Source of the DNA: Pseudoalteromonas luteoviolacea
GTDB taxonomy: Bacteria > Pseudomonadota > Gammaproteobacteria > Enterobacterales > Alteromonadaceae
DNA: 64,000 nt
Direction: 5' to 3'
Assembly: GCF_001696455.1 (NCBI RefSeq)
Contig: NZ_MAUJ01000007.1
Location: 186,001 to 250,000 of the forward strand
This document shows, one piece after another, positions 38,290 through 46,388 of this stretch. How positions within the stretch are numbered: position 1 is the first letter of the stretch; the number at the start of each line of letters is the position of its first letter. The notes under the pieces are model-generated. The model was not told the origin of the DNA, did not search any database, and saw nothing but the letters and a program-made list of their open reading frames with translations. The position numbers were made by a program, and so were the translations under genes.

Positions 38290-38672
38290 CAATTAACACC
38301 TTAATGATTCACATAAAGCAATCATTTTAAATATAACCACATGTTTTAAATGTAGTTTGCCTTAACTCACAATCACTCTCAAGCGACGATATACGTTCTT
38401 TTCAATATTATTCTGTACAAAACACTCACCATTGCAGAAATTCTCCTTTCTAAACATTATGCCGCAAATAAATTAACCTATGTGCTACATTTATTGAGAT
38501 GTTTACTGGCGCTACATTTGCGATGCAAATACCTGTAAAGCCAGAAATGAGATAATAACTTTTAACAATACTGCAGATTTAATCATCTGCTTTGCAGCAC
38601 AGTCGCAGTAGTGGTTTTATAGGAGTAGTCGTCTGTCAAAGTAGACTTAACCATCAAGGCTAAGGAAAAACG
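38290..38672. other. Intergenic region upstream of the amino-acid oxidase
   Basis: About 380 bp between divergent genes. A GCAGAT/ATCTGC hairpin is present at 38573-38590. No gene is seen. Promoters for both flanking genes must lie here but were not pinned down. Confidence 0.45.
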
Positions 38673-40634
38673 ATGACACATTACGCATTTGGAAAAGAAA
38701 TAACGGATAAGCCCCTTCCTTCTCAAGTAAAAGTAGCCATTGTCGGCGCTGGTATGTCCGGTTTATACAGCGCTTGGAGATTACAACAAGAAGCAAACTG
38801 TCAGGATCTTGCCATTTTTGAGCGTTCAGATAGAACGGGTGGGCGTTTAGATTCAGATTTGATTGAGTTTAAGAACTTGCGCTCAGAAACGCCCAAAACG
38901 ATCACTGTCAAAGAAGAGCAAGGTGGCATGCGCTTTTTGTTTGATGGCATGGATGATTTAATGGCGCTGTTTTTGAAGCTTAACTTACAAGACGATATTG
39001 TCCCTTTTCCTATGAACAGCGGTGGCAACAACCGTTTGTTTTTCAGGGGGGAAAGCTTTAGCGTTGAAGACGCACAGCAAGATGATTACGCTATATGGTC
39101 TCACTTATATAACTTAGATCAGTCAGAGCAAGGCGTTAACCCGAAAGATATCGTCAATGTGGTCTTTAACCGTATTTTGGAAGCTAACCCACAATTTCAG
39201 CAAAGGCCCAAAGTCCGTGGACCGCAATTTTGGCAAGACTTTAGACTTGAGTGTCAATGGAAAGGGCAAGGCTTAAACGAGTGGACACTTTGGGACCTAT
39301 ACACGGATATGGGCTACTCTCAAGAGTGCATATCCATGCTGTATCGTGTATTAGGCTTTAACGGTACATTTTTATCACAAATGAATGCGGGTGTGGCCTA
39401 TCAGCTATTGGAAGACTTTCCCGCTGGCGTTAAATTCAAAACATTCAAAGATGGCTTTAGTACGCTACCAAACAAATTAGTTGAAGAAGTGGGCACGGAT
39501 AACATTCACTTGCAAACAGCCATTGAAGAAATCGATTTTTCTGAGGAATCGGGCCTATACTCGCTGCATTATGCGCATACTGATGCGCACGGTAAAGTGC
39601 ACAAAGGTCAAATTAAAGCAGAAAAAGTCATCTTGGGCCTACCAAGACTTGCTTTGGAAAAATTATTTGTTCGGTCAAATGTGATTAACCGCTTAGAGCA
39701 AGACCGCTCAGAATTACTGTGGAATACACTACAATCTGCGAGCAACCAGCCCCTGCTCAAAATCAACCTCTACTATGACTCTGCGTGGTGGGGTCGCGGC
39801 ACAACTGGCCGACCTGCGGTTGAGTTTGGTCCAAACTTTGCTGATCTACCAACAGGTTCTGTCTATCCCTTTTATGCTGTTAATGAAGAACTGGCTGCCG
39901 CGCTTATGTATCAAGAGCGTACGACCCACCCTTCCAGTGCCGTTGAAGAAAAGCTAGAGCGTATCGGTAACGACAAGTACGAGCGCCCTGCTGCCCTGAC
40001 AATATATTGCGATTATCTCAATATCAATTTCTGGAGCAACTTGCAAAATAACGGAGAAACCTACCATAACCCAAAACAAGACCATTACGTAGAAAGTGTC
40101 CCAGATGATATTTACCCGGCCTCTACTGCGGTGGTTGAACAAGCAACACGATTCTTTAAAGATATTTTTAACACCCATTATGTACCTGCACCTATATTAA
40201 CCAGCGCACGCATTTGGGAGGGCAGCGTCAGATTTGATATTCCAGCTAGTCGGCAATTTGGTTATGGCGTTCACCAATGGGCTGTTGGTGCCAACGATAA
40301 AGAGGTCATGGCGACCCTCGCTGAACCATTGCCCAACTTGTTTACCTGTGGAGAGGCATTTTCTGACTATCAGGGGTGGGTTGAAGGGGCATTGCGCTCA
40401 ACTGACTTAGCCCTTGAAAAAGGGTTTGGACTCAAACCATTGAGCCAGGTTTATTTTGAATCTACCAATATTTCATCTTCCGATGCTATCAAAGCCGTGT
40501 ACGAAGAAAACTCCAGCAAGCTTATCAATCAATACATTGAAACCAATTTTGCAGCCAGTGCGGCTCCGATAGAAAAAGTAGCAGATGACGCCAGTGTCAT
40601 AGGAGTCAACCTTAGTTACTTTGATGTCAAGTAA
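38673..40634 (+). CDS. Flavin amine oxidase, L-amino-acid-oxidase-like
   Basis: A 653-residue FAD enzyme of the monoamine/L-amino acid oxidase family. The dinucleotide-binding motif is VAIVGAGMSGLYSAWRL (residues about 22-38), followed by RTGGRLDS. The C-terminal FAD-contacting segment is LFTCGEAFSDYQGWVEGALRS. There is no signal peptide. Such enzymes turn L-amino acids into 2-keto acids, ammonia and hydrogen peroxide; several marine Pseudoalteromonas make antibacterial members. AAGGA precedes the start. A 2-keto acid decarboxylase follows 73 bp downstream on the same strand, suggesting the keto acid is passed on. The substrate amino acid is not predictable. Confidence 0.85.
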   Translation: MTHYAFGKEITDKPLPSQVKVAIVGAGMSGLYSAWRLQQEANCQDLAIFERSDRTGGRLDSDLIEFKNLRSETPKTITVKEEQGGMRFLFDGMDDLMALFLKLNLQDDIVPFPMNSGGNNRLFFRGESFSVEDAQQDDYAIWSHLYNLDQSEQGVNPKDIVNVVFNRILEANPQFQQRPKVRGPQFWQDFRLECQWKGQGLNEWTLWDLYTDMGYSQECISMLYRVLGFNGTFLSQMNAGVAYQLLEDFPAGVKFKTFKDGFSTLPNKLVEEVGTDNIHLQTAIEEIDFSEESGLYSLHYAHTDAHGKVHKGQIKAEKVILGLPRLALEKLFVRSNVINRLEQDRSELLWNTLQSASNQPLLKINLYYDSAWWGRGTTGRPAVEFGPNFADLPTGSVYPFYAVNEELAAALMYQERTTHPSSAVEEKLERIGNDKYERPAALTIYCDYLNINFWSNLQNNGETYHNPKQDHYVESVPDDIYPASTAVVEQATRFFKDIFNTHYVPAPILTSARIWEGSVRFDIPASRQFGYGVHQWAVGANDKEVMATLAEPLPNLFTCGEAFSDYQGWVEGALRSTDLALEKGFGLKPLSQVYFESTNISSSDAIKAVYEENSSKLINQYIETNFAASAAPIEKVADDASVIGVNLSYFDVK

Positions 40635-40653
40635 CCCCTACTGTCTATTTCTA

Positions 40654-40681
40654 GCAGCGATCAACTCCCATTGATCGCTGC
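40654..40681 (+). other. Intercistronic 11-bp hairpin between oxidase and decarboxylase
   Basis: GCAGCGATCAA pairs perfectly with TTGATCGCTGC around CTCCCA. No U-run follows, so it more likely tunes mRNA stability or expression ratio than terminates. Confidence 0.6.
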
Positions 40682-40707
40682 GCTCGCACAAATCATTGAG
40701 ATTTATT

Positions 40708-42498
40708 ATGACTACAAGTTTTAAAGAATATACCGTTGCGGATTACTTCAAAGATCGATTAGAAGAAATTGGCGTTGATCACATGTTTGGAGTAGCTGGC
40801 AATTACACCGCTGGGTTGCTGGATACCATTTTAGCAGACAGTCAGTCTCCAATTACCATAAAAGGCAATGCCAATGAAATCTGTGCCGGCTTTGCCGCCG
40901 ATGCCTATGCGAGATTAAAAGGCCCCAGTGCACTTTATGTCACTTATAGTGTTGGTGCGTTCAGCCTACTCAATACCATCGCGGGCTCTTATGTCGAGCA
41001 AGTGCCTGTTATTCTCATTAATGGCGCGCCAACTAATAAAGAAGATCAGATTTCAAAATGTGCTGGCTTGCTCTATTCACACACTACCGGTTACGAATTT
41101 GTCGACATTCATATGTTCAGGCCAATTACCGTCGCCGCTGAGCGGATAACGAATGCATTGCAAGCACCATTCCAAATAGACTCGGCACTGACCGCCCTGT
41201 TAAGTGAACAGCGCCCTGTTTATTTTGAAGTCACCGAAGATATTTGGCGCAGCCCGTGTCAAAGACCACAAGGGCGCATTAGAGAACGTAAAAATGACAC
41301 GCTTACGGTTAGCTGTGCACAAGAGGCTGCCCAAGCGACCTTAAAATTAATGCTATCAAAGCCTAAAAGTATCTTTTGGGCAGGTATTGAGTTGCAGCGT
41401 TTAGGTTTGCAAGACGAGTTTCTCAATTTGCTCGAAGTGATTAATCGCAAACACAGTATGCCAGACGGTCACATCCACTTTGTCACATCGGCACTCAGTA
41501 AATCGGTGATCGCTGAAACACACCCATGGTTTGAAGGCTGCGTAACTATGTCTCCTAGCGAAGTTGAACAGCTTGTGGGGGAAGATGGCGTACTGGTCGG
41601 TATGGGTGCTTGGACTACAGGTAAAGACACCGGTAACCAAGATATCCGTTCAAGCAACACTATTTTGGCAGCACATCAAGGGGTGTATGTAGGTGCAAAC
41701 TTCTATCCTTCTGTGACACTAAAAGATTACTTGAACTGCCTCACCGCCGAATTTGACGAACTTGCCAAACAAAGTTCCGCAAACCTGAAGGGGATCAGAA
41801 AACCACACGCTCCTGTGCCTCTACAAAGCTCACAAGATTATTTGGGTTACGACAGCTTTTTCTCCGCAATGAGCAGCTGGCTAACAGAAGACGATGTTTT
41901 GATTGTCGACGCAGGATTCCCTTTGATAGGCGCACAAAGTGTCAAAGTTCCCGCCCGTAATGGCTTCGTTGCGCAAGCCGCTTGGTTATCTATTGGCTAC
42001 TCTGTACCGGCCGGTACAGGGGTAAAATGTGCTTACCCAGATAAACGCGCAGTTGTTGTTGTCGGTGATGGCGCTTTCCATGAAACTTGCCAAGCAGTCG
42101 CTGATCAACACGCGTACGGACAAAATACGGTCGTATTCGTGTTAGCCAATGGCATTTATGGCATTGAACAATATCTGGTAAACCCGAACCCATTCAGACA
42201 CCCTCCTGTTGATTATCAAGACAAGCTACTCAATAGCGTATACAGCTACAATGACCTACCAAACTGGCAAATATCAAAGTTACCTGATGCATTTGGTGGT
42301 AAAGGGATAAAAGTCACCACCGTTGAGCAGCTATTAGGCGTGATGGAAGAAATACGCACGAATGACTGTATCAATTATGTCGTAGAGGTGTGTATTCCCA
42401 AAGAAGATACGCCATTGACCATTCGTAAAGAAGCAGGCAGCGCGGTTGGAGAGGATGAAATCAGCAACCCCGATTGGCCACCTGCAGGTAAATTTTAA
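40708..42498 (+). CDS. Thiamine-diphosphate-dependent 2-keto acid decarboxylase
   Basis: A 596-residue enzyme of the pyruvate/indolepyruvate decarboxylase family. The N-terminal catalytic glutamate lies in GNANEICAGFAADAYAR. The thiamine-diphosphate motif starts at about residue 453 (GDGAF) and ends in LANGIYGIEQ. These enzymes convert a 2-keto acid to an aldehyde plus CO2 in the cytoplasm. The start at 40708 is an ATG; a TTG four codons upstream is less likely, and the ribosome-binding site is weak, consistent with dependence on upstream translation. Paired with the oxidase it would make an amino acid to aldehyde route. Substrate identity is open. Confidence 0.88.
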   Translation: MTTSFKEYTVADYFKDRLEEIGVDHMFGVAGNYTAGLLDTILADSQSPITIKGNANEICAGFAADAYARLKGPSALYVTYSVGAFSLLNTIAGSYVEQVPVILINGAPTNKEDQISKCAGLLYSHTTGYEFVDIHMFRPITVAAERITNALQAPFQIDSALTALLSEQRPVYFEVTEDIWRSPCQRPQGRIRERKNDTLTVSCAQEAAQATLKLMLSKPKSIFWAGIELQRLGLQDEFLNLLEVINRKHSMPDGHIHFVTSALSKSVIAETHPWFEGCVTMSPSEVEQLVGEDGVLVGMGAWTTGKDTGNQDIRSSNTILAAHQGVYVGANFYPSVTLKDYLNCLTAEFDELAKQSSANLKGIRKPHAPVPLQSSQDYLGYDSFFSAMSSWLTEDDVLIVDAGFPLIGAQSVKVPARNGFVAQAAWLSIGYSVPAGTGVKCAYPDKRAVVVVGDGAFHETCQAVADQHAYGQNTVVFVLANGIYGIEQYLVNPNPFRHPPVDYQDKLLNSVYSYNDLPNWQISKLPDAFGGKGIKVTTVEQLLGVMEEIRTNDCINYVVEVCIPKEDTPLTIRKEAGSAVGEDEISNPDWPPAGKF

Positions 42499-42505
42499 AC
42501 CGTAG

Positions 42506-42528
42506 CCAGCCTTAAAGGCTGGTTTTTC
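42506..42528 (+). terminator. Terminator of the oxidase-decarboxylase unit
   Basis: CCAGCCT pairs with AGGCTGG around TAA, followed by TTTTTCTG, 8 bp after the decarboxylase stop. Confidence 0.9.
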
Positions 42529-42547
42529 TGTGCCGCAATTAAAAAAT

Positions 42548-42573
42548 GATACATTCGTGATACTTTCGTGATA
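42548..42573. promoter_or_regulatory. Three phased TGATA repeats: candidate OmpR-type operator
   Basis: GATA occurs at 42548, 42559 and 42570, exactly 11 bp apart; the last two lie in a perfect 9-bp direct repeat TTCGTGATA (42554-42562 and 42565-42573). One-turn direct repeats are the usual binding pattern of OmpR-family regulators, and one is encoded in this cluster. Confidence 0.5.
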
Positions 42574-42644
42574 ATTGAGCGAGTGTTTCTCAACAATTGC
42601 GTTGCATGCTTATTAACGTTAAATCCAAACAATAAGAGCAGATT

Positions 42645-43346
42645 ATGAAAACACGCATACTATCACTCATCGCAGGATCACTTTTGGCTTCAGGTGCAGC
42701 AAGCGCCGCATCGTTGGAAGTCAAAGTAACTAACCTTACCCAAGGTATCTACTTTACTCCAATATTAGTTACCGCACACACCAGCGATGCGATGCTGTTT
42801 AATACCGGAGAAAAAGCCTCGGAAGCTTTGCAAGCGATGGCCGAAGGTGGCAGCTTAGACGGTTTAAACGAAATATTAACAGGCATTAGTGCTAATACCG
42901 TAAGCAACCCAGCAGGTGGATTACTCGCCCCTGTTGCAAGCACAATGGCTAGCCTGGAAACGAGCGATGGCAATGACAGACTATCGATTGTTGCAATGAT
43001 GCTGCCAACCAATGACGGCTTCATTGGTTTAAACAGTTGGAAAATTCCATCTGAAGCAGGTACATATCACGTTTATCTAAATGCATATGATGCGGGTACC
43101 GAAGCCAACAACGAATTGGTTGTTGATGGCTCTGGTGCACCTGGCACACTGGGCATCCCAGCCTCACCTGGCGTCGATCCTGGCACGCAAGGCAGTGGTG
43201 TAACAAGTACAGAAAGCAACGAAATGATACATATCCACCGCGGTAACCTTGGCGATGACGAAGCAACAGGTGGCAAAAGTGACTTACACAACACAGTACA
43301 CCGCTGGCTTAACCCTGTAGCAAAAGTTACCGTTACGGTTAAATAA
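42645..43346 (+). CDS. Secreted spondin-domain protein 1
   Basis: A 233-residue protein with a clear signal peptide (cleavage after AASAA, about residue 22). Most of the mature part is a spondin_N-type domain: VTNLTQGIYFTPILVTAHT at the start, NDGFIGLN in the middle, and YLNAYDAGTEANNE near residue 148. Bacterial spondin_N proteins are secreted; their function is unknown. It is followed 9 bp later by a second spondin gene and then by a two-component system, the arrangement suggesting signal-controlled secretion or surface function. Three phased repeats lie about 70 bp upstream. Confidence 0.85.
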   Translation: MKTRILSLIAGSLLASGAASAASLEVKVTNLTQGIYFTPILVTAHTSDAMLFNTGEKASEALQAMAEGGSLDGLNEILTGISANTVSNPAGGLLAPVASTMASLETSDGNDRLSIVAMMLPTNDGFIGLNSWKIPSEAGTYHVYLNAYDAGTEANNELVVDGSGAPGTLGIPASPGVDPGTQGSGVTSTESNEMIHIHRGNLGDDEATGGKSDLHNTVHRWLNPVAKVTVTVK

Positions 43347-43355
43347 GGGGGCACC

Positions 43356-44054
43356 ATGAAACTGTCTAAATTAATAATCCCATTAGCCTGCTTAACTCTG
43401 GTTGCGTGTGGTGACGATGACGATCCACCAATGACTGTTGATCCAACGCCAACACCGACAGAAGCGATGATTAAAATCACAGCGACCAATTTAACCTATG
43501 CGCAGCCGCTTTCGCCGATTGGTGTTGCACTGCACAAAGAGGGCCAATTTTGGCAACTGGGCGAGCCAGCAAGTGAAGCACTTGAGGTGTTGGCTGAAGG
43601 AGGCGATAACAGTGGGCTACTAGGATTAGATGTCGTCCAGACAAAAGCAAGCACTGATGCCCCTTTGGCACCGGGTGCAAAAGCGGAGCTAACATTAAGC
43701 CAAGAAACGCTGGCTGACCAAAAATTATCAGTAATTACGATGATGGTGAATACAAATGATGGTTTTACCGGTCTTAATGCTCTAGATGTCTCTTCTATGG
43801 CTGTCGGCGAAGAAATGCGCTTTGTCACCTATGCATATGATGCGGGTACCGAAGCGAATACAGAAGCCAGTGGCACGATCCCAGGACCTGCAGATGGCGG
43901 TGAAGGGTTTAACGCACAGCGAGAGACATTAAATAAGGTCGCAATGCACCCGGGTGTTGTAGGTCAAGATGATGGTTTGTCTAGCTCAGTACTATCGAGC
44001 GACCATAAGTTTGACAACCCATTGATGGCGATCACTATCACAAGAATGAAATAG
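43356..44054 (+). CDS. Spondin-domain lipoprotein 2
   Basis: A 232-residue protein with a lipoprotein signal: LTLVAC with Cys at about residue 19, followed by GDDDDPP, whose Asp after the second position may affect sorting. The mature part repeats the spondin_N pattern (ATNLTYAQPLSPIGVALH, NTNDGFTGLNALD, YAYDAGTEANTE). It shares a 25-bp identical stretch with the preceding gene (43831-43855 against 43081-43105), a trace of tandem duplication. AGGGGG precedes the ATG. One copy is therefore membrane-attached and the other soluble. Confidence 0.87.
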   Translation: MKLSKLIIPLACLTLVACGDDDDPPMTVDPTPTPTEAMIKITATNLTYAQPLSPIGVALHKEGQFWQLGEPASEALEVLAEGGDNSGLLGLDVVQTKASTDAPLAPGAKAELTLSQETLADQKLSVITMMVNTNDGFTGLNALDVSSMAVGEEMRFVTYAYDAGTEANTEASGTIPGPADGGEGFNAQRETLNKVAMHPGVVGQDDGLSSSVLSSDHKFDNPLMAITITRMK

Positions 44055-44060
44055 CCTCCT

Positions 44061-44098
44061 ACTCGCTCCAGCTCTCATTGCGAGTGGCTGGGGCGAGT
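44061..44098 (+). other. Intercistronic hairpin with an alternative fold
   Basis: ACTCGCTCCAGC can pair with GCTGGGGCGAGT (12 bp, one G-U). An overlapping alternative pairs CTCGC (44062-44066) with GCGAG (44080-44084). No U-run follows. It lies 41 bp before the response-regulator start. Confidence 0.45.
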
Positions 44099-44138
44099 AC
44101 ATGTCAACCACATCAGTGGTTTGGCTGGAGGTTAGTAT

Positions 44139-44870
44139 ATGCATCAAAAGGTTCTCATTGTCGAAGACGACTTAGATATTGCACACCTATTGCGTGTTCA
44201 CGTCAGTGAGCTTGATCTAGAAGTGGATCACCTTGCAAGTGGAGAGGGCGTTATGTCCCAGCTTACCAACCAAAATTACGCCATTGTATTACTTGATATC
44301 ATGTTGCCAAGCGTGGATGGCCTGACGTTGTGCCGGGAAATCAAAACCCTACATCCAAAAATCAGTGTTGTGATGCTGACTTCAAAGAGCAGCGAAATGG
44401 ATCGTATCATTGGTCTTGAAATGGGTGCTGACGACTATATTTGCAAACCTTTTAGCTATCGAGAGTTTCAAGCCAGAATTAAAGCACAACTTAGGCATGT
44501 GAAGCTTTTACAGGCTGAACAATCTAGTCAAGTTGCCCATGACACACCCGCCCCTATCACTGTGGGTAATTTGCAAGTGGACCCACACTGTCATGAAGTA
44601 TCGCTACACAAACAACCACTGGATTTAACTGCCACCGAATTTGACCTGTTAATGTTTTTTGCCAAACACCCAAATCAAGTTTTTTCACGTTCTCAGCTAT
44701 TAGAGTCTGTCTGGGGTTATGACCACTTAGGTTATGAGCACACGGTAAATTCTCACATTAATCGCATTCGAACCAAATTAGAAAAGTTGACAGACAAGCC
44801 CATCATCGAAACGGTGTGGGGGGTTGGCTATAAGTTAAATTCAAAGCCACTACAACAGGAAATGATATGA
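44139..44870 (+). CDS. OmpR-family response regulator
   Basis: A 243-residue protein with a receiver domain (acidic pair VEDD, phosphoacceptor Asp at about residue 53 in LLDIMLPSVDG, Thr in MLTSKSS, Lys in CKPFSYREF) and a C-terminal winged helix (residues about 140-235, with LTATEFDLL and HINRIRTKLEK). GGAGG precedes the start. It overlaps the kinase gene by 4 bp (ATGA), so the two are translationally coupled. It is a natural candidate to bind the phased repeats before the spondin genes. Confidence 0.93.
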   Translation: MHQKVLIVEDDLDIAHLLRVHVSELDLEVDHLASGEGVMSQLTNQNYAIVLLDIMLPSVDGLTLCREIKTLHPKISVVMLTSKSSEMDRIIGLEMGADDYICKPFSYREFQARIKAQLRHVKLLQAEQSSQVAHDTPAPITVGNLQVDPHCHEVSLHKQPLDLTATEFDLLMFFAKHPNQVFSRSQLLESVWGYDHLGYEHTVNSHINRIRTKLEKLTDKPIIETVWGVGYKLNSKPLQQEMI

Positions 44871-46345
44871 CACTCTCTCTTTATCATCGTCTTGCGATTG
44901 TCATCACCAGTGTCTTTATGATCACTGTTTCGGCGTTTGTTTTTTGGTCTCAAAATTTATCTGCGGTTTCAAGAGCACAAGCTGAGCAGCAGCTACACCT
45001 TGGCCTTGCGGAACATTTAGCACAAGATAATCCGCTTTTAAAGCAAGGTGTTTATGATTACAAAGCATTAGAAAACTTGTTTCATATGCTCATGGTCCTT
45101 GGTCCTTCTTTTGAGTTTTACTTTGTTGATCCAAGCGGTAAGCTACTCACTTACTCTGCCAAACCGGGTGAAGTCAAACGCCAAGCAGTCGACCTTCGAC
45201 CACTCATACAGCTGATCAACGAACCTGATAAACTACCCGTTTACGGCGATGATCCACGCTCAACGGAGCAAAGTAAAATATTTTCGGTGTCCCCAGTTTA
45301 TAATGGCGAAACCCTGCAAGGTTATTTATACGTTATTATTGGTTCCTCTATCTCAGACTCCATTACAGCGCAAATTAAAAGTTCTGAGCAACTCGTCAAG
45401 AATACCGCAGGACTCATCATCATGGTGGCGCTACTGTTTATCACGTTGCTACTGCTTTTTCGCACCATGACACAACCGCTGCAAAAACTGGGCAAGTACA
45501 TTCGCAAGGTTGAACAAAACAATTTTGATATCAAAGCAGTGCCAACCCTTGAGTGGCCCTCTGATAGCAACGAAATTCATTTAGTGGGCCAGAGTGTTAA
45601 CGGCATGCTTGAAACCATAAATCAGCAAATGACCCAGCTCACTACGTTAGATGAGCAACGTCGCAAGCTATTGGCGCATTTATCTCATGATTTGCGCACG
45701 CCATTGGCGTCATTGCAGGGGTATCTCGAGTTGATAGAAAGGCGTCCACCAGCCGGTATCCAAGAGCAAGAATATCTGGCCATTTCGTTAAAAAATTGCA
45801 ATCAATTAAAGGGATTGATCGATCAAATATTTGAATTGGCACACCTTGAGTCTGGACAATCAAATGTACACTTTGAAGTGTTTAATTTAGGCGAGCTCAT
45901 TTACGACATCATGGCAAAATTTGCCCTCAAGGCACAGCAAGCGGATGTGTCGTTAAGTGTCTTTCCTGCTGAGTGCGACTTTACCGTTTACTCTGACATT
46001 GCCAAGTTAGAGCGTATATTAAGTAACCTAATCGAGAACGCACTGCGCCACACACCCGCAAAAGGCAACATATGCATTTCCATTTGTGCCATCGATAACG
46101 CGTATAACATTGCTGTGCAAGATACGGGAGTGGGGATTAGCCCCAAAGAGCTGCCCTATATTTTTGAGGCCAGATATCAGGCGAGCAACAGTAAAGGATG
46201 CAAGAAATCACACGCAGGGCTAGGTCTTGCAATCACGGCGCGGCTCATAGATTTAATCAAATCAGAAATTAAAGTAAACAGCCGCCTCGGTCAGGGCAGT
46301 GAGTTTATTTTTCAAGTTAGAGGCGCTAACGCATCTTCAAATTAG
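44867..46345 (+). CDS. Sensor histidine kinase
   Basis: A 492-residue inner-membrane kinase. Membrane segments at about residues 8-28 and 177-197 flank a periplasmic sensor domain of about 150 residues. HAMP follows. The HisKA domain has the phosphorylated His near residue 273 (LAHLSHDLRTPLASL), and the ATPase domain shows the N box (LIENALRHT), DTGVGI and GLGLAI. It should phosphorylate the coupled OmpR-type regulator. The ligand is unknown. The location next to two exported spondin proteins hints that these belong to its regulon. Confidence 0.93.
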   Translation: MTLSLYHRLAIVITSVFMITVSAFVFWSQNLSAVSRAQAEQQLHLGLAEHLAQDNPLLKQGVYDYKALENLFHMLMVLGPSFEFYFVDPSGKLLTYSAKPGEVKRQAVDLRPLIQLINEPDKLPVYGDDPRSTEQSKIFSVSPVYNGETLQGYLYVIIGSSISDSITAQIKSSEQLVKNTAGLIIMVALLFITLLLLFRTMTQPLQKLGKYIRKVEQNNFDIKAVPTLEWPSDSNEIHLVGQSVNGMLETINQQMTQLTTLDEQRRKLLAHLSHDLRTPLASLQGYLELIERRPPAGIQEQEYLAISLKNCNQLKGLIDQIFELAHLESGQSNVHFEVFNLGELIYDIMAKFALKAQQADVSLSVFPAECDFTVYSDIAKLERILSNLIENALRHTPAKGNICISICAIDNAYNIAVQDTGVGISPKELPYIFEARYQASNSKGCKKSHAGLGLAITARLIDLIKSEIKVNSRLGQGSEFIFQVRGANASSN

Positions 46346-46364
46346 ATAACATCATAGGCCCAAT

Positions 46365-46388
46365 AAGCGTGTGTCACTACACGCTTTT
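46365..46388. terminator. Convergent terminator between kinase and MATE genes
   Basis: AAGCGTGT pairs with ACACGCTT around GTCACT with TT after it. It abuts the MATE stop codon, so the last MATE bases overlap the structure. Confidence 0.6.
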
